This document shows positions 22,946-34,221 of a DNA stretch of 64,000 nucleotides, one piece after another. Each line of letters starts with the position of its first letter. The stretch's first letter is position 1. The stretch lies in the NCBI GenBank assembly GCA_032629725.1, contig JAFEVB010000036.1:1550001-1614000 (forward strand), written 5' to 3'. Below the pieces are notes generated by a model, which was not told the origin of the DNA, ran no database searches, and saw only the letters and a list, made by a program, of their open reading frames with translations. The DNA is from Gremmenia infestans. Its lineage: Eukaryota > Ascomycota > Leotiomycetes > Helotiales > Hamatocanthoscyphaceae. The position numbers and the translations under genes were made by a program.

Positions 22946-25592
22946 GTTGGAACATTGCTTTGAAGAACTAGAAGGTTCCTTCTTGCTGGTCTTGCGCCTG
23001 TTTGTGTATTGATGTCTGTTTGAACACCCCCCAGGGGTACTTCGCTTAGGCAGTGTCTAGTAGAGCAACGCTTACGGCCAAGAAGACACTGGAGGTTAAA
23101 CCGAACATGATAAAAGATTATAACGTTTCCTTTGAAAGTGTTAATTGCTTGTTTGCTTCTTATACCTTGACAACATTACACCCAACGACACTGCCATGGT
23201 CGGGAGAAATCGCATGCTTTCCCAAAAACCGATCCCAGTCCTTCGGATACTGCAAGACTCAAAAGGAACCAAGGGACGCAGCAGAGTCAGTACTCGCTTT
23301 TTGTATAAGTCTGAGACTGGGTCCTTCTAGCGTGGAAAGGATAGATCCTACTCTTATAATTGGCTCTCTACCCTAGCATAGATCTGCATTACAGCGGGAA
23401 AGATGATAGCCAAAGTAATTAAGTGAGTCCAGAACTCTAAGAGCCCTGTAATGGCTATATCTAAGCTCTCTAAGTGGCGCGGAGTATAAAGTTGTGGAGT
23501 AAAAAAAGACCTAGTTTCGGACTTAAAAAATGCGAGGAATATCAATGGTGGGAATAACAATTACATCGAGTATGCAAGATTATCGAGATGCGGTTTAGTA
23601 AGTACCTTCGTACTTAGGTAGCATCAGTCGCCAAGAATGTCAGCCGCCTAGCCAAAAGCAATACGAAAGTATACGAATGGTCAGAAGCACGACATAATAT
23701 TTCCCACTCATTAGGACCACCAAACCGACTCTGACTGGCCGCGTCTGCGCCTTATATCGGCACGCATTATCAACACCATTCAGCAGCGTCCCATATCCCT
23801 CAATTTTTGGAAGATTAAGGATGATGCGGCGTAGATACCACGCGGCAGTGTTCCGGATCCTGAATGCCCTATTCTGGTGAGGATGATAAGCTGTAGTTCT
23901 TGATTTGAACAGACGAGAGAAAGGATCCCGCACCAAACAATTCGTATTGGTACAATTCAAGCCCAAAATTAAAAGGCACTCGAGAAAAAGGCTTTCCTTC
24001 TCTTTGTTGACTCCGTACACACTTCTTTAATATCGCATAGCGGTATCTACATTCTCATGTCTATTACTTCACCTCACGTCGTCTGTCTTCTAACGAGCCG
24101 AAGATTTCAGAGCCACTTGAAGTAGCAGCTTGGCGTGACTATTGAACCTAGCTAGTTGCAACTCTTAGTCAAACTGACATTTTGTTGCACATCGACAATT
24201 TTAGCTCCACTCTTAGCTGCATCAACCTAGGAGAATACCACTGAAGTCGCTTGATAACCGATGTTGTGAATGCATCTACTAGCTAAGGGGACCTTGTGCG
24301 AGTCGAGAGTTCGGGCTTAGCTTCCAACAAGAAGATCGCATTGCGACCGGGGACGGGATATGTGGTTAAGAGTCATGATAGAGGAAGTGAGTCTAGGATC
24401 GTAAAGATATTACCATATGAATTAGAAATAAGATACGGTGGCTGATATACTCGTAAGTTACCACCTATATGGAGGATTCTAGGGAGCGGGAAGCTTTCTT
24501 GTGGCCTCTTTAAATATCCACCATTTAGCTCTATCAAGACTTCAATTACGAGTCTACCAGATTGCGTTCACATTTCCTGTCAAAAAGAAATGTCTTTTGA
24601 ACATGGGCCTTAAACTAGAGCGGCAGACATGGTGAATTGACAGCAGTTTTGCTTACTTTCCCTTCCTTGACTAACTGTATTCTAGAATGCAGCTCAATAA
24701 TACGCTGGTATATTCAATAGCACATAAGGCATCCAAGAGCAGAGTATAACAAGGGAGGGGGGAGGCGGACGAGTCGAACAAGTGTTGCTTTCGCTGGGCA
24801 TTGATATCTCATTCTGCGATGCGCCAAAGGAAGGTCAACTTCTTCCCACCGTCCGCATCAATCTCTTGATAACCGGGAAGCCTGAATATTCAATCAATCG
24901 CTGGATGCCAACAAAACTTAGCAATTGTTTTTTCTGGAGTACAAAATCAAGACACACAGCGACAATCGTTTGAAATCAGAGATTCGCGACTTTAGGCCTC
25001 GACGCGAAATATCGCGGGGTGAGAAACAGCAAATTCCAAATCAGAACATCGCACAGGCAGAGCTGTCCATTATACGCGTCGCAACAAATCAATATCAAAG
25101 ACAAACTATGGCAATATCATGTTCTAGATGTATTGGCATTATACAGGGAATATCGCGGTGAGGAGACAATAGTGCAGTAATTGAAGGAAGTGAGTGAGTT
25201 TGCAAAGTCTGCAGTGCGCTGGGAGAGAAATCTTTACGTGTTCTGAAATGAACGCGGCGTGGCTGTATAAAAACGCACCAACAATCTTTCATCCTCCCTT
25301 CGCACTCTCATAGGTAAATACTCAGCACATGATAACCTGATTTGATTATGATTGATTTGTTGGGCTATTCTCTTGTTTAGCATCATAAACAAAAAACCAA
25401 GTTTTGCTTCCACTACTTCTCTTTCTTCTACGAACAAGTAAAAAAATTATCCTGACTTGATACTGGTATGGGCTCCTTTCTCTCGCATCATCACCGGGAT
25501 CTTGGGAAGTAGAATTTGGTATTATTAGTGAGGAGTAAAGTAGGACCATCAAGGTAATATACATATGCTCACTTATATCCCCGAACTAAATG
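22946..25592. other. Intergenic between tyrosinase remnant and regulator, no gene recognised
   Basis: A 126-codon open frame (- strand, 23640-24020) and others at 23053-23560 show no recognisable domain. There could be further decayed cluster genes here that I cannot identify by eye. Confidence 0.45.
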
Positions 25593-27437
25593 TCAAAACT
25601 CCGCATCTAAGACTCCCGGATATACGTCCCCTGAACCCCAGTCCATTATAGCCCAGTCTAGACTATTCATATCAACGTCCAACGGAGCTTGTCCGGACAT
25701 GTTGGGGTACAGAGGACCCATAACTCCGTAACCGCTTTGACCTCCCATATCATACAGCTGACCGTTGCTACCAGAGCTCATCGGCATCGATATCTGCAAA
25801 TCGTTCGTGTCCATGCCCATACCGCTTTCAAAGTTGGGCTGTTGTGTCTCAGCAACCTGTACAACTGGTCCCTTTTGAGCTGTTCTGGCTCTGCTAAATG
25901 ACACAATACTTGGTGGCACCAACGGCTCTCGTAATTGATCGACAGCTGCCTCACGAGCCTCCCATGCCTCGTGGACTATATTGGCGAATATTTCCAAGAA
26001 AGGATTTTTGAATGCGGTGGCCATAAACATTAGCCGAGCCTCAGTATTTTCACTCATTACCTCCCAGGCCTGTTCAGAGTACGCACTAAATGGCAGCCTC
26101 CTCAGGTCTTGGAGGATGTGAACAAATGCGGGAAACGGGAAGTGCACGTTAACTTGCCAAAGAAATTTCTTGGCAAGGGGCGAGGTCGCGAATTTTGTAT
26201 CGCACTCAAGCATGCAGAGTGCATGGGAAATGGAAGCTTCTCGCTGTGCATCTCGCTGCGTGTCTGTTGGACGTACGGAGGAGTTAGCATAGCTCGAATG
26301 GTATTCCAGCAGGCGGCATCTAGCAAGGTGTGCTCGTGCCCACCAGATCGTCATAAAGTGAAGTGGATTGTCTGGGTCACAATATCTGAGATATTTGTCC
26401 TCAATCAGATAGAGAAATAACGCGGTCAAGCAGTCGCGATCGTTAGTCCGTAGAAACCCACAGTTTAGTAGAGCTTGCTGACAGCCGAATTGGAACCTTG
26501 TCAAAAGATCCTCTTTTGACGAACCGAAAATGTCCTGACAATCGTCTTCAATAAGGCTAACAGCCATGCAATAGATACTAAACAAGAGGGCTTCAAGGGC
26601 AGGGCTGATAGCCGCCACGTTGCTGACAGCGTCCACGATACGTCCTTGCAGACTGGGGGTATGTGTGACTTTGAGCAGTGGATTGACGTTATCTAGGTAA
26701 ACTTGCCAAAGCCGGAAGATCTGGACTGGGTCAGGATGTAGAGTAGAAAGGTCGATGTTTCCATTTTGGGAGCCAAAGAGAAGGTGGTCATTATCTCCAT
26801 ATAATTGAACCCAACCCTTTTGGAAGAACACCCCACGCATATCATCCTGTGAAGAGTCGCTATCATTACCAGGATCTCGGGACTATTTTAGTTGTTAGTA
26901 GAGCTTGAAACATATGCAAGGTAGTCATACTCCTGAATTCAAGGAGCGCCAGTAATCCCTGTGAGAATCGGTTATCATGAGAAGACTTCTTCGAGATCTG
27001 TACAGTACTTACTTAGCTTCATATACTCGTTCAGACTTGGTAGATGTTGAAGGAGACGGACAACCCGCCTCGACAGCTCTTGGCTGCTCGTCTTCTGATT
27101 CGTCACCTCGGCCACCGTGGGAGGTTGATAATTCCTTCTCTCCAGCATGTTTACCTTTGTGGAGCGGTTCAAACTCAATATTATTTCGACTGAGCAGATC
27201 TTCATACTTGCGGAGACGTTCCAGCAGCTCTCGCTCAGGGAATCTGGGTTTCCGCCGGCCGCGTTGCGTCAACGTCGCGGGGACACATTGTACGCGAGAG
27301 GTATTGCAATTTGCGCAAGGAAAATTGCGATCACATTTGATTTTCCTCTGCTGGCAGCGTACGCAGGCCAGTATCCGCTGTGGCTTCGAAGGGGCAGTAG
27401 GCGGAGACATGTCTGGGCTGGACAGACCCCCCGTCAT
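25593..27437 (-). CDS. Zn2Cys6 transcription factor, apparently with truncated regulatory domain
   Basis: Exons 27013-27437, 26931-26958 and 25593-26882 join in frame to 580 aa (introns 54 and 48 bp). Residues 25 to about 51 form a Zn2Cys6 DNA-binding domain (C-x2-C-x6-C-x5-C-x2-C-x6-C), followed by a basic linker and short coiled coil (LLERLRKYEDLLSR). The rest is a fungal-specific regulatory domain (HPDPVQIFRLWQ, CGFLRTNDRDCLTALFLYL). At about 26405, FLYL runs directly into IEDKYLRYCDP. In relatives as I remember them these blocks are separated by roughly 200 residues, so an in-frame internal deletion is likely. An upstream in-frame ATG (27509) would add 24 residues, but it lies in AGGTA-rich leader-like sequence. 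Possible pathway regulator of the adjacent decayed cluster (UstR role); activity doubtful. Confidence 0.8.
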
Positions 27438-27975
27438 AGCTGCAGTCGAAGTACCTAGGTACATAAAGTAAGGTAGGTACAAACTATCACACGTGACCAT
27501 CCAATCCAAATGCCATAATACCTACCTAGGTAATTGTATAAAGGTTATAGTTGATTTGAAAGGCCATGTCTAATAATAACACCCACTGCAGTCTGCTACT
27601 CAGAAATAGATTGGTGACGTGGTGACAAGGGAGCAGGCATAGGTAGAAGTCGCAAGGTCACGTGCAATATACGGGCTTTTACTAACTGTCCGCAAGCTAC
27701 GGAGGTACATACCTCTATAATATTCCACTCCTCCACAATCATTCGGATTCTTCACCCTCCCGTTTACGATTCCGGATTCGATCCACTTCTAATTGTGGGG
27801 AAAATGGATATACATATAAGAAAGTTCGCTGTTCCTCTGCAGCGACTATACCCTGCGGCCAGACAAAACCAACATTACCTAACGTCCTCTCTGGTCGGAT
27901 TGCACTCGTTCATCTACTCTTTATTCCCTTAGTTTCCGTATAGGACTGTCAAAAAATCCCTCCACGTCGTCCCAA
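27438..27975. promoter_or_regulatory. Divergent promoter region, regulator and transporter
   Basis: 540 bp separate the divergently transcribed Zn2Cys6 gene and MFS pseudogene. CCTAGGTA-type motifs (27452-27458, 27522-27530) cluster at the regulator end. The layout fits a regulator controlling its neighbour. No specific operator could be assigned. Confidence 0.4.
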
Positions 27976-29592
27976 ATGTCTGCCGACCAGCCGCCTGCAG
28001 CAGACAAACCGGCTCAGCAGCAGTCAGTTGACGACGAATATGAGGATGCCGAAAAGAACTACCAGCCAAAGTCTTTAAAGTTCTGGACTCTCTTGGCTGG
28101 TGTATATCTGTCGATATTCCTTGTTGCGTTGGATAGACTCATTATTGTGACCGCCATCCCAGAAATCACCGATCAATTCAACTCCATCGAAGATATCGGC
28201 TGGTATGGCAGCTCCTACATGTTGGCTGCCACCTGTTTGTTTCCTACTTCCGGCCGCATTTACTAGCTTTACTCGACGAAGTCGGTGTTCCTCGTCAACC
28301 TTGTCATCTTCGAGGCAGGCTCGGCCCTCTGTGGTGCCGCTCCCAGCTCTACAGCCTTCATCATAGGACGTGCTATTGCTGGTCTGGGGTCGGCTGGCAT
28401 CTTCACTGGCGGCATGATGGTGCTTCTACATCAACTTGCCGATTGGAAGGCTCACGATAGTTGCGATAGTCCTCTTCTTCCACATGCCTTCACCTAAGCG
28501 AGAGAAGCTTAGTGCTTTTGCCCAAATAAAACAACTCGACCCTATCGGGATCTTTTACTTCGTCCCATCCATAATATGCCTCATTCTCGCTCTTCAGTGG
28601 GGAGGCTCCACCTACTCCTGGTCGGCACCTAAGATCATTGGCCTCCTTGTCGCCTTTGCCGTAATGTTCATCATATTCGTCTTTGTCGAGGTTCTCAGGC
28701 CAGAGACTGCAATGACCCCAACCCGAGTCATCTTGAATCGCTCTGTTGCTGGTAGCATGGTCTTCATGTTCCTTCTCTCGGGGGCGCTGATGTCTATCAT
28801 GTATTATCTGACGATTTGGTTCCAAGCTACCAAAGGCGATTCAACTATAAGGTCTGGCGTCAGCACGATTCCGTTGCTATTATCCATGATCATTTTGAGT
28901 ATCCCGACTGCCATTCTTACGCAGAAGACTGGATACTATGTGCCTCCACTGCTGGTTGCCCCAGTTCTCTGTTCCGTTAGCGCTGGTTTGCTTTCAACCC
29001 TCACGGCGACTTAAGGCCACAGCAAATCGATTGGCTACCAGGCCCTTTACGGATTCGGCCTTGGCTGTGGTTTCCAGACTATCAGCCTGCCTCCACAGAG
29101 AGTTTTGCCACGCGCTGATGGTAAGTTGTTTCCCCGGCCCCCACGAAATGCGAGTTCCTGAAGAGCTCGGCTCTGTTCTCTAAGGAAAGGTTGAGCAACC
29201 CATACTAATTCATCGGGCAGTCCCTCTCGGCATGGCCTTGATGTTCTTCATGCAGCAGCTCGGTGGCTCTATCTTCCTTGCCGTCAGTCAAAACATCTTC
29301 TCGAACAATCCTTTCAAAACTCTCCGGGGTCGCAGGCCTCGACGCCTCAGCTATTGTGAATATGGAAGCGACGGCCATACGTAACTTAGTTCCGACGAGC
29401 CAGCTCAGCACTGTCATAGAAGCTTATAACTACTCATTGACCCGGGTCTTCCTCATGGCTGCCGCCCTGAGCGTCTGTATGATTCTGGGATCCCTGGCTG
29501 TGGAGTGGAAGAACATTAAGGGAAAGAAAGAATCCGAAGACTCTCCGATAACTGAAGAGGTTAAATCGGAAGAGGGCAAAATCGAAGCTTAA
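27976..29592 (+). pseudogene. Major facilitator transporter (14-TMS drug/metabolite efflux type), broken
   Basis: Starts with a hydrophilic tail and the first helix (LLAGVYLSIFLVALDRLIIVTAIP, with D/R in the motif typical of DHA efflux pumps). Lesions: TAG at 28264-28266 after GRIY (consistent with CAG to TAG); a gap with frame change at about 28425-28440, where the segment through the next helices is missing and the sequence resumes at [11 protein letters not shown] at 29012-29014 after LSTLTAT; an intron 29121-29220; and a frameshift at about 29310 before LSGVAGLDASAIVN. The remaining helices and C-terminal tail are recognisable to 29592. In dikaritin clusters such a pump (UstT) exports the product. 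Not functional as read. Confidence 0.85.
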
Positions 29593-30178
29593 GAGGTTAG
29601 TGAAAGAAAGATAGAGCTTGCTTAAACACTGGGCAAGACACCAATAAGTTTATAGAACATCTCCACCCACTTTCAATTACTGGTTGGGTCTGTTACTGTT
29701 TCTCTTTGACTAGGTAAACTCTGAATGGACGTTTTCTTAGCGAGACCCTTTCCAACTCTTTCAAGCTGTATTGAATGTTTTTATACATTATGACAATTGA
29801 AAATCCGAGACGATTCTTTGTATTAGACGCGTAAATGGAGTCTGACCCCATAGAGATAAGTAAAGGTATTTGCGGCTCACCCACTTGTGCGTCTGGCCGT
29901 AGAGATCGCGATTTCTAAGAGGAAAGTATAAATATCAAATATAGTAAATCTATCCATAACCAGAAGAAACAAAATATCAGAATACCGAATTTCAGAGCAT
30001 TGCAAGAACAAAAACATACCAGCTGGTAAGGTGTGTTGTGCATTTCAAACATGACTTTTATCTAGGAAAGAGTGGCTACTAGTACACCCGATACTGTACA
30101 TCTGGAAAAGAAAGTGGAGACAAATTGAATAGAAAAGAGAACAAGTACGCAGACTATTCACGCAATATTCCACCCACC
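29593..30178. other. Intergenic between convergent pseudogenes, nothing seen
   Basis: About 590 bp between the 3' ends of the MFS and FAD monooxygenase pseudogenes. No coding signal. Confidence 0.5.
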
Positions 30179-31446
30179 TCAAATAGTGACCTCCTTCGAA
30201 CTTTCGAAACCCTTGAAACCCAACAACTTCTTTCCTGCTTCTAAACTACCCTTTATCGCTGGCAAAGCATATTCCCACATCTGGTCGACAAAAGTTGTCA
30301 TAGAACCTTCCGACACCCCCTTTTTGGCAATGATACGACCAAGTAATGAAGCATCACCTAAAGCAGTATTTGCCCCTGATCCGCCAGCGGGCATCATTGC
30401 ATGAATAGCATCGCCCATCAAGACTACATTTGCAGATGGGGACTACTCGGGATGCTCTGGGTTTGCCGAAACTAGCCGTAGTGGGGCGCCTTGAGCAGTA
30501 TTATGGAGCTCGAATATAGCTTTGAAAGACGGGTCCCAATGCGAAGTGAGCTTTAGAATTAGATCCGCGACATCTTTTCCCGAGAGGTTATGGAATTCTG
30601 AATCCGACAGTCCGAATGTTTCAGCGTTGCCTCCAAGAACCCAATAAGCATAGTCATCGATCCTAGGAACTCGGCCATTCGTCTCCACGCTTGTATCCTT
30701 GGGGAATCGAACAGGTTCCATGAAAAGCGTAAGAGATTGATCTTGGATGGCGGTCATCCACTTCAGGGCTTTGGGTTAAAAACGTGCGATTAGTTCTTCG
30801 GTGAAGGGCGTTTTTCCGATAATGACACGACTTAAGGTGTCAACGTAGCGAATATTTGGGAGGAGCTGCTTTCGGACTGGCGAGAAAGTTCCGTCCGCTC
30901 CCACGAGGAGTGTTCCTCGCTCACTAGTACCGTCGCTGAGGAAAGCTGTAACGCCAGTGAATGTTGTTTCGTAGTGGGTAAAGGATTTGTTGAATTTAAC
31001 ATGATCCTCTTGACCCAAGAGTAGCACATTTCGCAACATGGTTCTGTCCACAGTGTATGGCTTGCTGAAAACCCCCGGACCTCCCATTTTCGGCTTTCCA
31101 GGAGGACCCTCAGCTGGACCCAAGCCCTTGGCTATACCAGCAGTCGCCCCATTAGGAAACAAGCTTTCCATGGAGTCTGCGTTCATTGCATTGAATCGTC
31201 CGCCCTCCGTAGGCGGCTTTGTCTCAGCACAGGTAGTTTCAAACAGACTGAACAGTTTGTCATCGAGACATTCGCGAAGACCTTCTGCACCTCCGCCGGC
31301 AATCCGAATACGGTAACCTTGGGCTCGAACAGAAGGAGAGGCATCGCTTTCGAAGAGCGTAAACGACATGCCTTTCTTTTTGAGATTTTGACCAAGGGCA
31401 AGCCACCCACTCCGCCCCCAACAATGAGGATATGAGGGGAAGACAT
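30179..31446 (-). pseudogene. FAD-dependent monooxygenase (salicylate-hydroxylase-like), broken
   Basis: The N-terminus is a Rossmann FAD site (ILIVGGGVGG), followed after a frameshift at about 31400 by LALGQNLKKKG and FESD. Further on are the GADG motif (LLVGADGTFSPVRKQLLP) and, near the end, the second FAD motif (LMGDAIHAMMPAGGSGANTAL). Two in-frame nonsense codons interrupt it: TAA at 30776-30778 and TAG at 30443-30445, 12 nt before that second motif. No introns are needed. About 420 codons, normal family length. Flavin monooxygenases (UstF-like) tailor dikaritins, but this type is common elsewhere too, so assignment to the cluster is by position. Non-functional as read. Confidence 0.85.
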
Positions 31447-32143
31447 GTTGAAAGCGTGTTTGAGAGTTCGTTTTTGAAAGCAATAATTGGCAGATGGTCT
31501 TAAGTCTGAAACTGACAAGTGGAAAAATGGTGGCGAGAATGATGCTCAATAAAATGATAGTGAAACTGAGGAGTGAAAGCTGATGGACAGAAAGAAAGAA
31601 AATAGGAAGAGAGTTCCCAGGAGGCATCTATATACATCTCAAGAGCTAGCTACTCTATATCATTCGCCTATAAGCCTGTGCTATAAATGATCTCAAGTCA
31701 GTTCAGTTTCACGCATTGAATTTACCGAAGCGAAGTCTATTTTCCGAGCCTACTCTGAGTATTCCTTCCGACGCGGAATGTTGAAGTCTATAACTTTGGT
31801 GTTGCGGACTTGAGGACACATTGTTTTAGTACAGGATCCGATGCTCCGAACTGGTGATGGTAGAGAAGTTTGTGTAGGTGAAGTGAAGAAAAGAGGGAGG
31901 AGGGAGGGTCGACAACGACACATCGAGGCGAGGTCAACCAGTTTCTCGCAGTTTCTCGCTTGGCTGGTCTGACGCTGGCCTGGCCCTGGACCAAAACAAC
32001 GCGTGCATCAACGCGTACTGTAAAAATACATAAATCACCAACATTGAAGTACAACCCACCACGAATATCTTTCGAAATGCGATAGACTAGAATCAAGGAG
32101 CTTCGAACTGCCCCTTTGAAATAACCTCTAATTACGCGCTACA
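31447..32143. other. Intergenic between monooxygenase pseudogene and next gene
   Basis: Divergent arrangement. An in-frame upstream extension of the monooxygenase frame to 31627 is hydrophobic but precedes the FAD site and is read as leader. No other gene seen. Confidence 0.5.
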
Positions 32144-33946
32144 ATGCCTCGTCCAAAGCGCACAAAGGTCGCGCCCTCTGCGCCTGCCCCGCGTGTTAGA
32201 AAGGCGGCCCCCCAAAAGACCACACCCGCTGTCAACACAGCTGTCAGTGCTCCGAAAGCACAGTTTGATGACCTGTACGATGTCAGCGATCCCGAGGACC
32301 GAGGAGTGAGGGCTGTGCGACCTGTTAAGAAGGACAATGGCAAAGGCAAGGGAAAGGCAGCTGTGGAATCGCGTGCACGCGCAGGGAAGGGGGATGTCCC
32401 CGCTTCAATACAAAATAGAAACAGCCGAACAGAGTTGGGCAATAGGGAGAATAGCATGGTTTCCCCTATCGAAGATAACGGTACTGACGATATTGAGCAT
32501 GGATCAAATAGTCCTGAGATCGAGGTTGGACGGAGAGAGAGGAACACGCCTGCTGTGGAAAAATCATCGCTTGCAATTGGGAACTTCAGAAGAAGAGCGC
32601 GTCAACCGAGCATCCTCGGTCGCGGTGCTGGGCGAGCGCGATCTAGTAGTGTTGAATCGAATCTGGCAGAAGACAACGGTCTTACAGGTGTGGGCAGGAC
32701 GAATACATCACTTTTAGCTACCGGCAATTTTAAAAGACGACCGCGACAGAATAGTATTCTGGGACGGAATACAACGGCAATAGCACCGAGCAGTATGGGT
32801 CTAGAGATAAGCACACCTGCGAAGATTGGTTCGGCATTGAAACTTGGCAACTTCAAGAGGAGGGCGAGGGCACCAAGTATTCTTGGAACGGCTCAAAAGG
32901 CGCGGCAGCAGCCAGACTATGACGATGAAGACGAAGATGATTTCAATCCTGAAGATGAGTCGACGCCGTTGAATAAATCCAAGACGAGGAACTTGACGAG
33001 CTCTTCATCTGCATCAGCGTCAAATTCAAAGAAGCGCAAATTATCATCAGTTCAGGCCCCTCAATCAAGTCCCATTTCGCGTTCTTCTGAAGCAGATGAG
33101 GATGAGGAATGCATACCTGCGACTGTATCCGTAATCAATGACGGAGAAGACCATGAGGAGAATCATGCGCCGTCTTCACCGCAAGAACCTCCTATGCCTC
33201 ATGTCGAATCACGCTCCGCAACTCCCGAGCCCATGAGCGAGACCATGGCACCACCACAAGGTAGTAGTTCTGTCGCTTCTAGCCCTGAACCTCCCTTGCC
33301 AACAAGAAGACCTGTCTCCCGCGGCCGGCGGCAATTGAGAGGCAGTACACCCCCACCAGCAACCTTAGACTCTCCCATATCCTCTCCACCATCTCTGACA
33401 CACTCTCCAAATCGACTCTACACGACCGCAAAGCCAAAAGGAAAGAAGGAAGCGCCACCTACAAGTACCTTCTCTACTGCTCAGCTACAAGCTCTCCTTC
33501 CACGAAGACGGCGGCAAACGACCCGTGATCCCTTCGACATTCCGACCTCGGAAGACGAAGCTGAAGAAACCAACCTCGCGTCTGATGAGGACGAGCTATC
33601 CCATATGAATGTCCGCACACGAAATCGACGAAGCGTCTTTGCAAGAACCCCTGCACCATCCAAAAAACCCACCCAGGCAAAACGACCACCGAAGTCAAAT
33701 GCCAAACAGACATATGCTTCTCGTGTAACAGTAACATCCGACAAAGAGAACGAGGTTGATCCAGACGATAGCTTGGCGCCTTTGCCGGACGATGATGGTA
33801 ATGCAAGTCCGGAGAATAGTCAGGAGATGGAGGAGAGACTAGGAAAGGAGTTGAAGAAGGCGGCGAGGAAATTCCAGGAGGTTGATAAGTGGGAGTTGGA
33901 GTTTGAGGATGTTACTGGCAGTAGCTCACCCAAGGACGCTCGGTGA
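32144..33946 (+). CDS. Conserved-looking nuclear protein with three GNF(K/R)RR...SILG motifs
   Basis: Intronless, 600 aa, very rich in Ser, Pro, Arg and acidic residues, with predicted disorder throughout. Three near-copies of a motif occur at about residues 143-165, 187-209 and 230-250: GNFRRRARQPSILG, GNFKRRPRQNSILG, GNFKRRARAPSILG, each preceded by L-(A/K)-(I/T/L). An acidic run (DYDDEDEDDFNPEDE) follows, and the C-terminus has a short charged helix (LGKELKKAARKFQEVDKWELEFEDV). Basic clusters suggest nuclear localisation. I do not recognise the family. The motif looks like a repeated peptide ligand for one partner (inference). Confidence 0.8.
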   Translation: MPRPKRTKVAPSAPAPRVRKAAPQKTTPAVNTAVSAPKAQFDDLYDVSDPEDRGVRAVRPVKKDNGKGKGKAAVESRARAGKGDVPASIQNRNSRTELGNRENSMVSPIEDNGTDDIEHGSNSPEIEVGRRERNTPAVEKSSLAIGNFRRRARQPSILGRGAGRARSSSVESNLAEDNGLTGVGRTNTSLLATGNFKRRPRQNSILGRNTTAIAPSSMGLEISTPAKIGSALKLGNFKRRARAPSILGTAQKARQQPDYDDEDEDDFNPEDESTPLNKSKTRNLTSSSSASASNSKKRKLSSVQAPQSSPISRSSEADEDEECIPATVSVINDGEDHEENHAPSSPQEPPMPHVESRSATPEPMSETMAPPQGSSSVASSPEPPLPTRRPVSRGRRQLRGSTPPPATLDSPISSPPSLTHSPNRLYTTAKPKGKKEAPPTSTFSTAQLQALLPRRRRQTTRDPFDIPTSEDEAEETNLASDEDELSHMNVRTRNRRSVFARTPAPSKKPTQAKRPPKSNAKQTYASRVTVTSDKENEVDPDDSLAPLPDDDGNASPENSQEMEERLGKELKKAARKFQEVDKWELEFEDVTGSSSPKDAR

Positions 33947-34221
33947 CCTCTATTAAGAAGGGGAAGACAATGTATTAATGCTTTATCAGGACTTTCAGAT
34001 TCATGGCTTGTTTGTTGGAGTACTCCAGGGGGGCTGGATATGGCATGCATTACAAGGAGCACGGAGGGGCCGGTCTGTTTTCTGTCCAAGTATTGGCAGC
34101 ACTTTTCATAGTTTGCTATCGCACACTTTTCACGCACATTGCGTTAAAACCATTATGATGTCTTCCATCTCTTATTTGTCTTGCCAACTCCCAAACACCG
34201 TGCCAGATTTTGACATACCCT

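Noticed and set aside
23640..24020. 126-codon - strand frame with hydrophobic end
   Set aside because: No recognisable family, no introns extending it, no conserved motif; not supported as a gene.
28490..28825. 111-codon - strand frame inside the MFS region
   Set aside because: Antisense shadow of the transporter helices.
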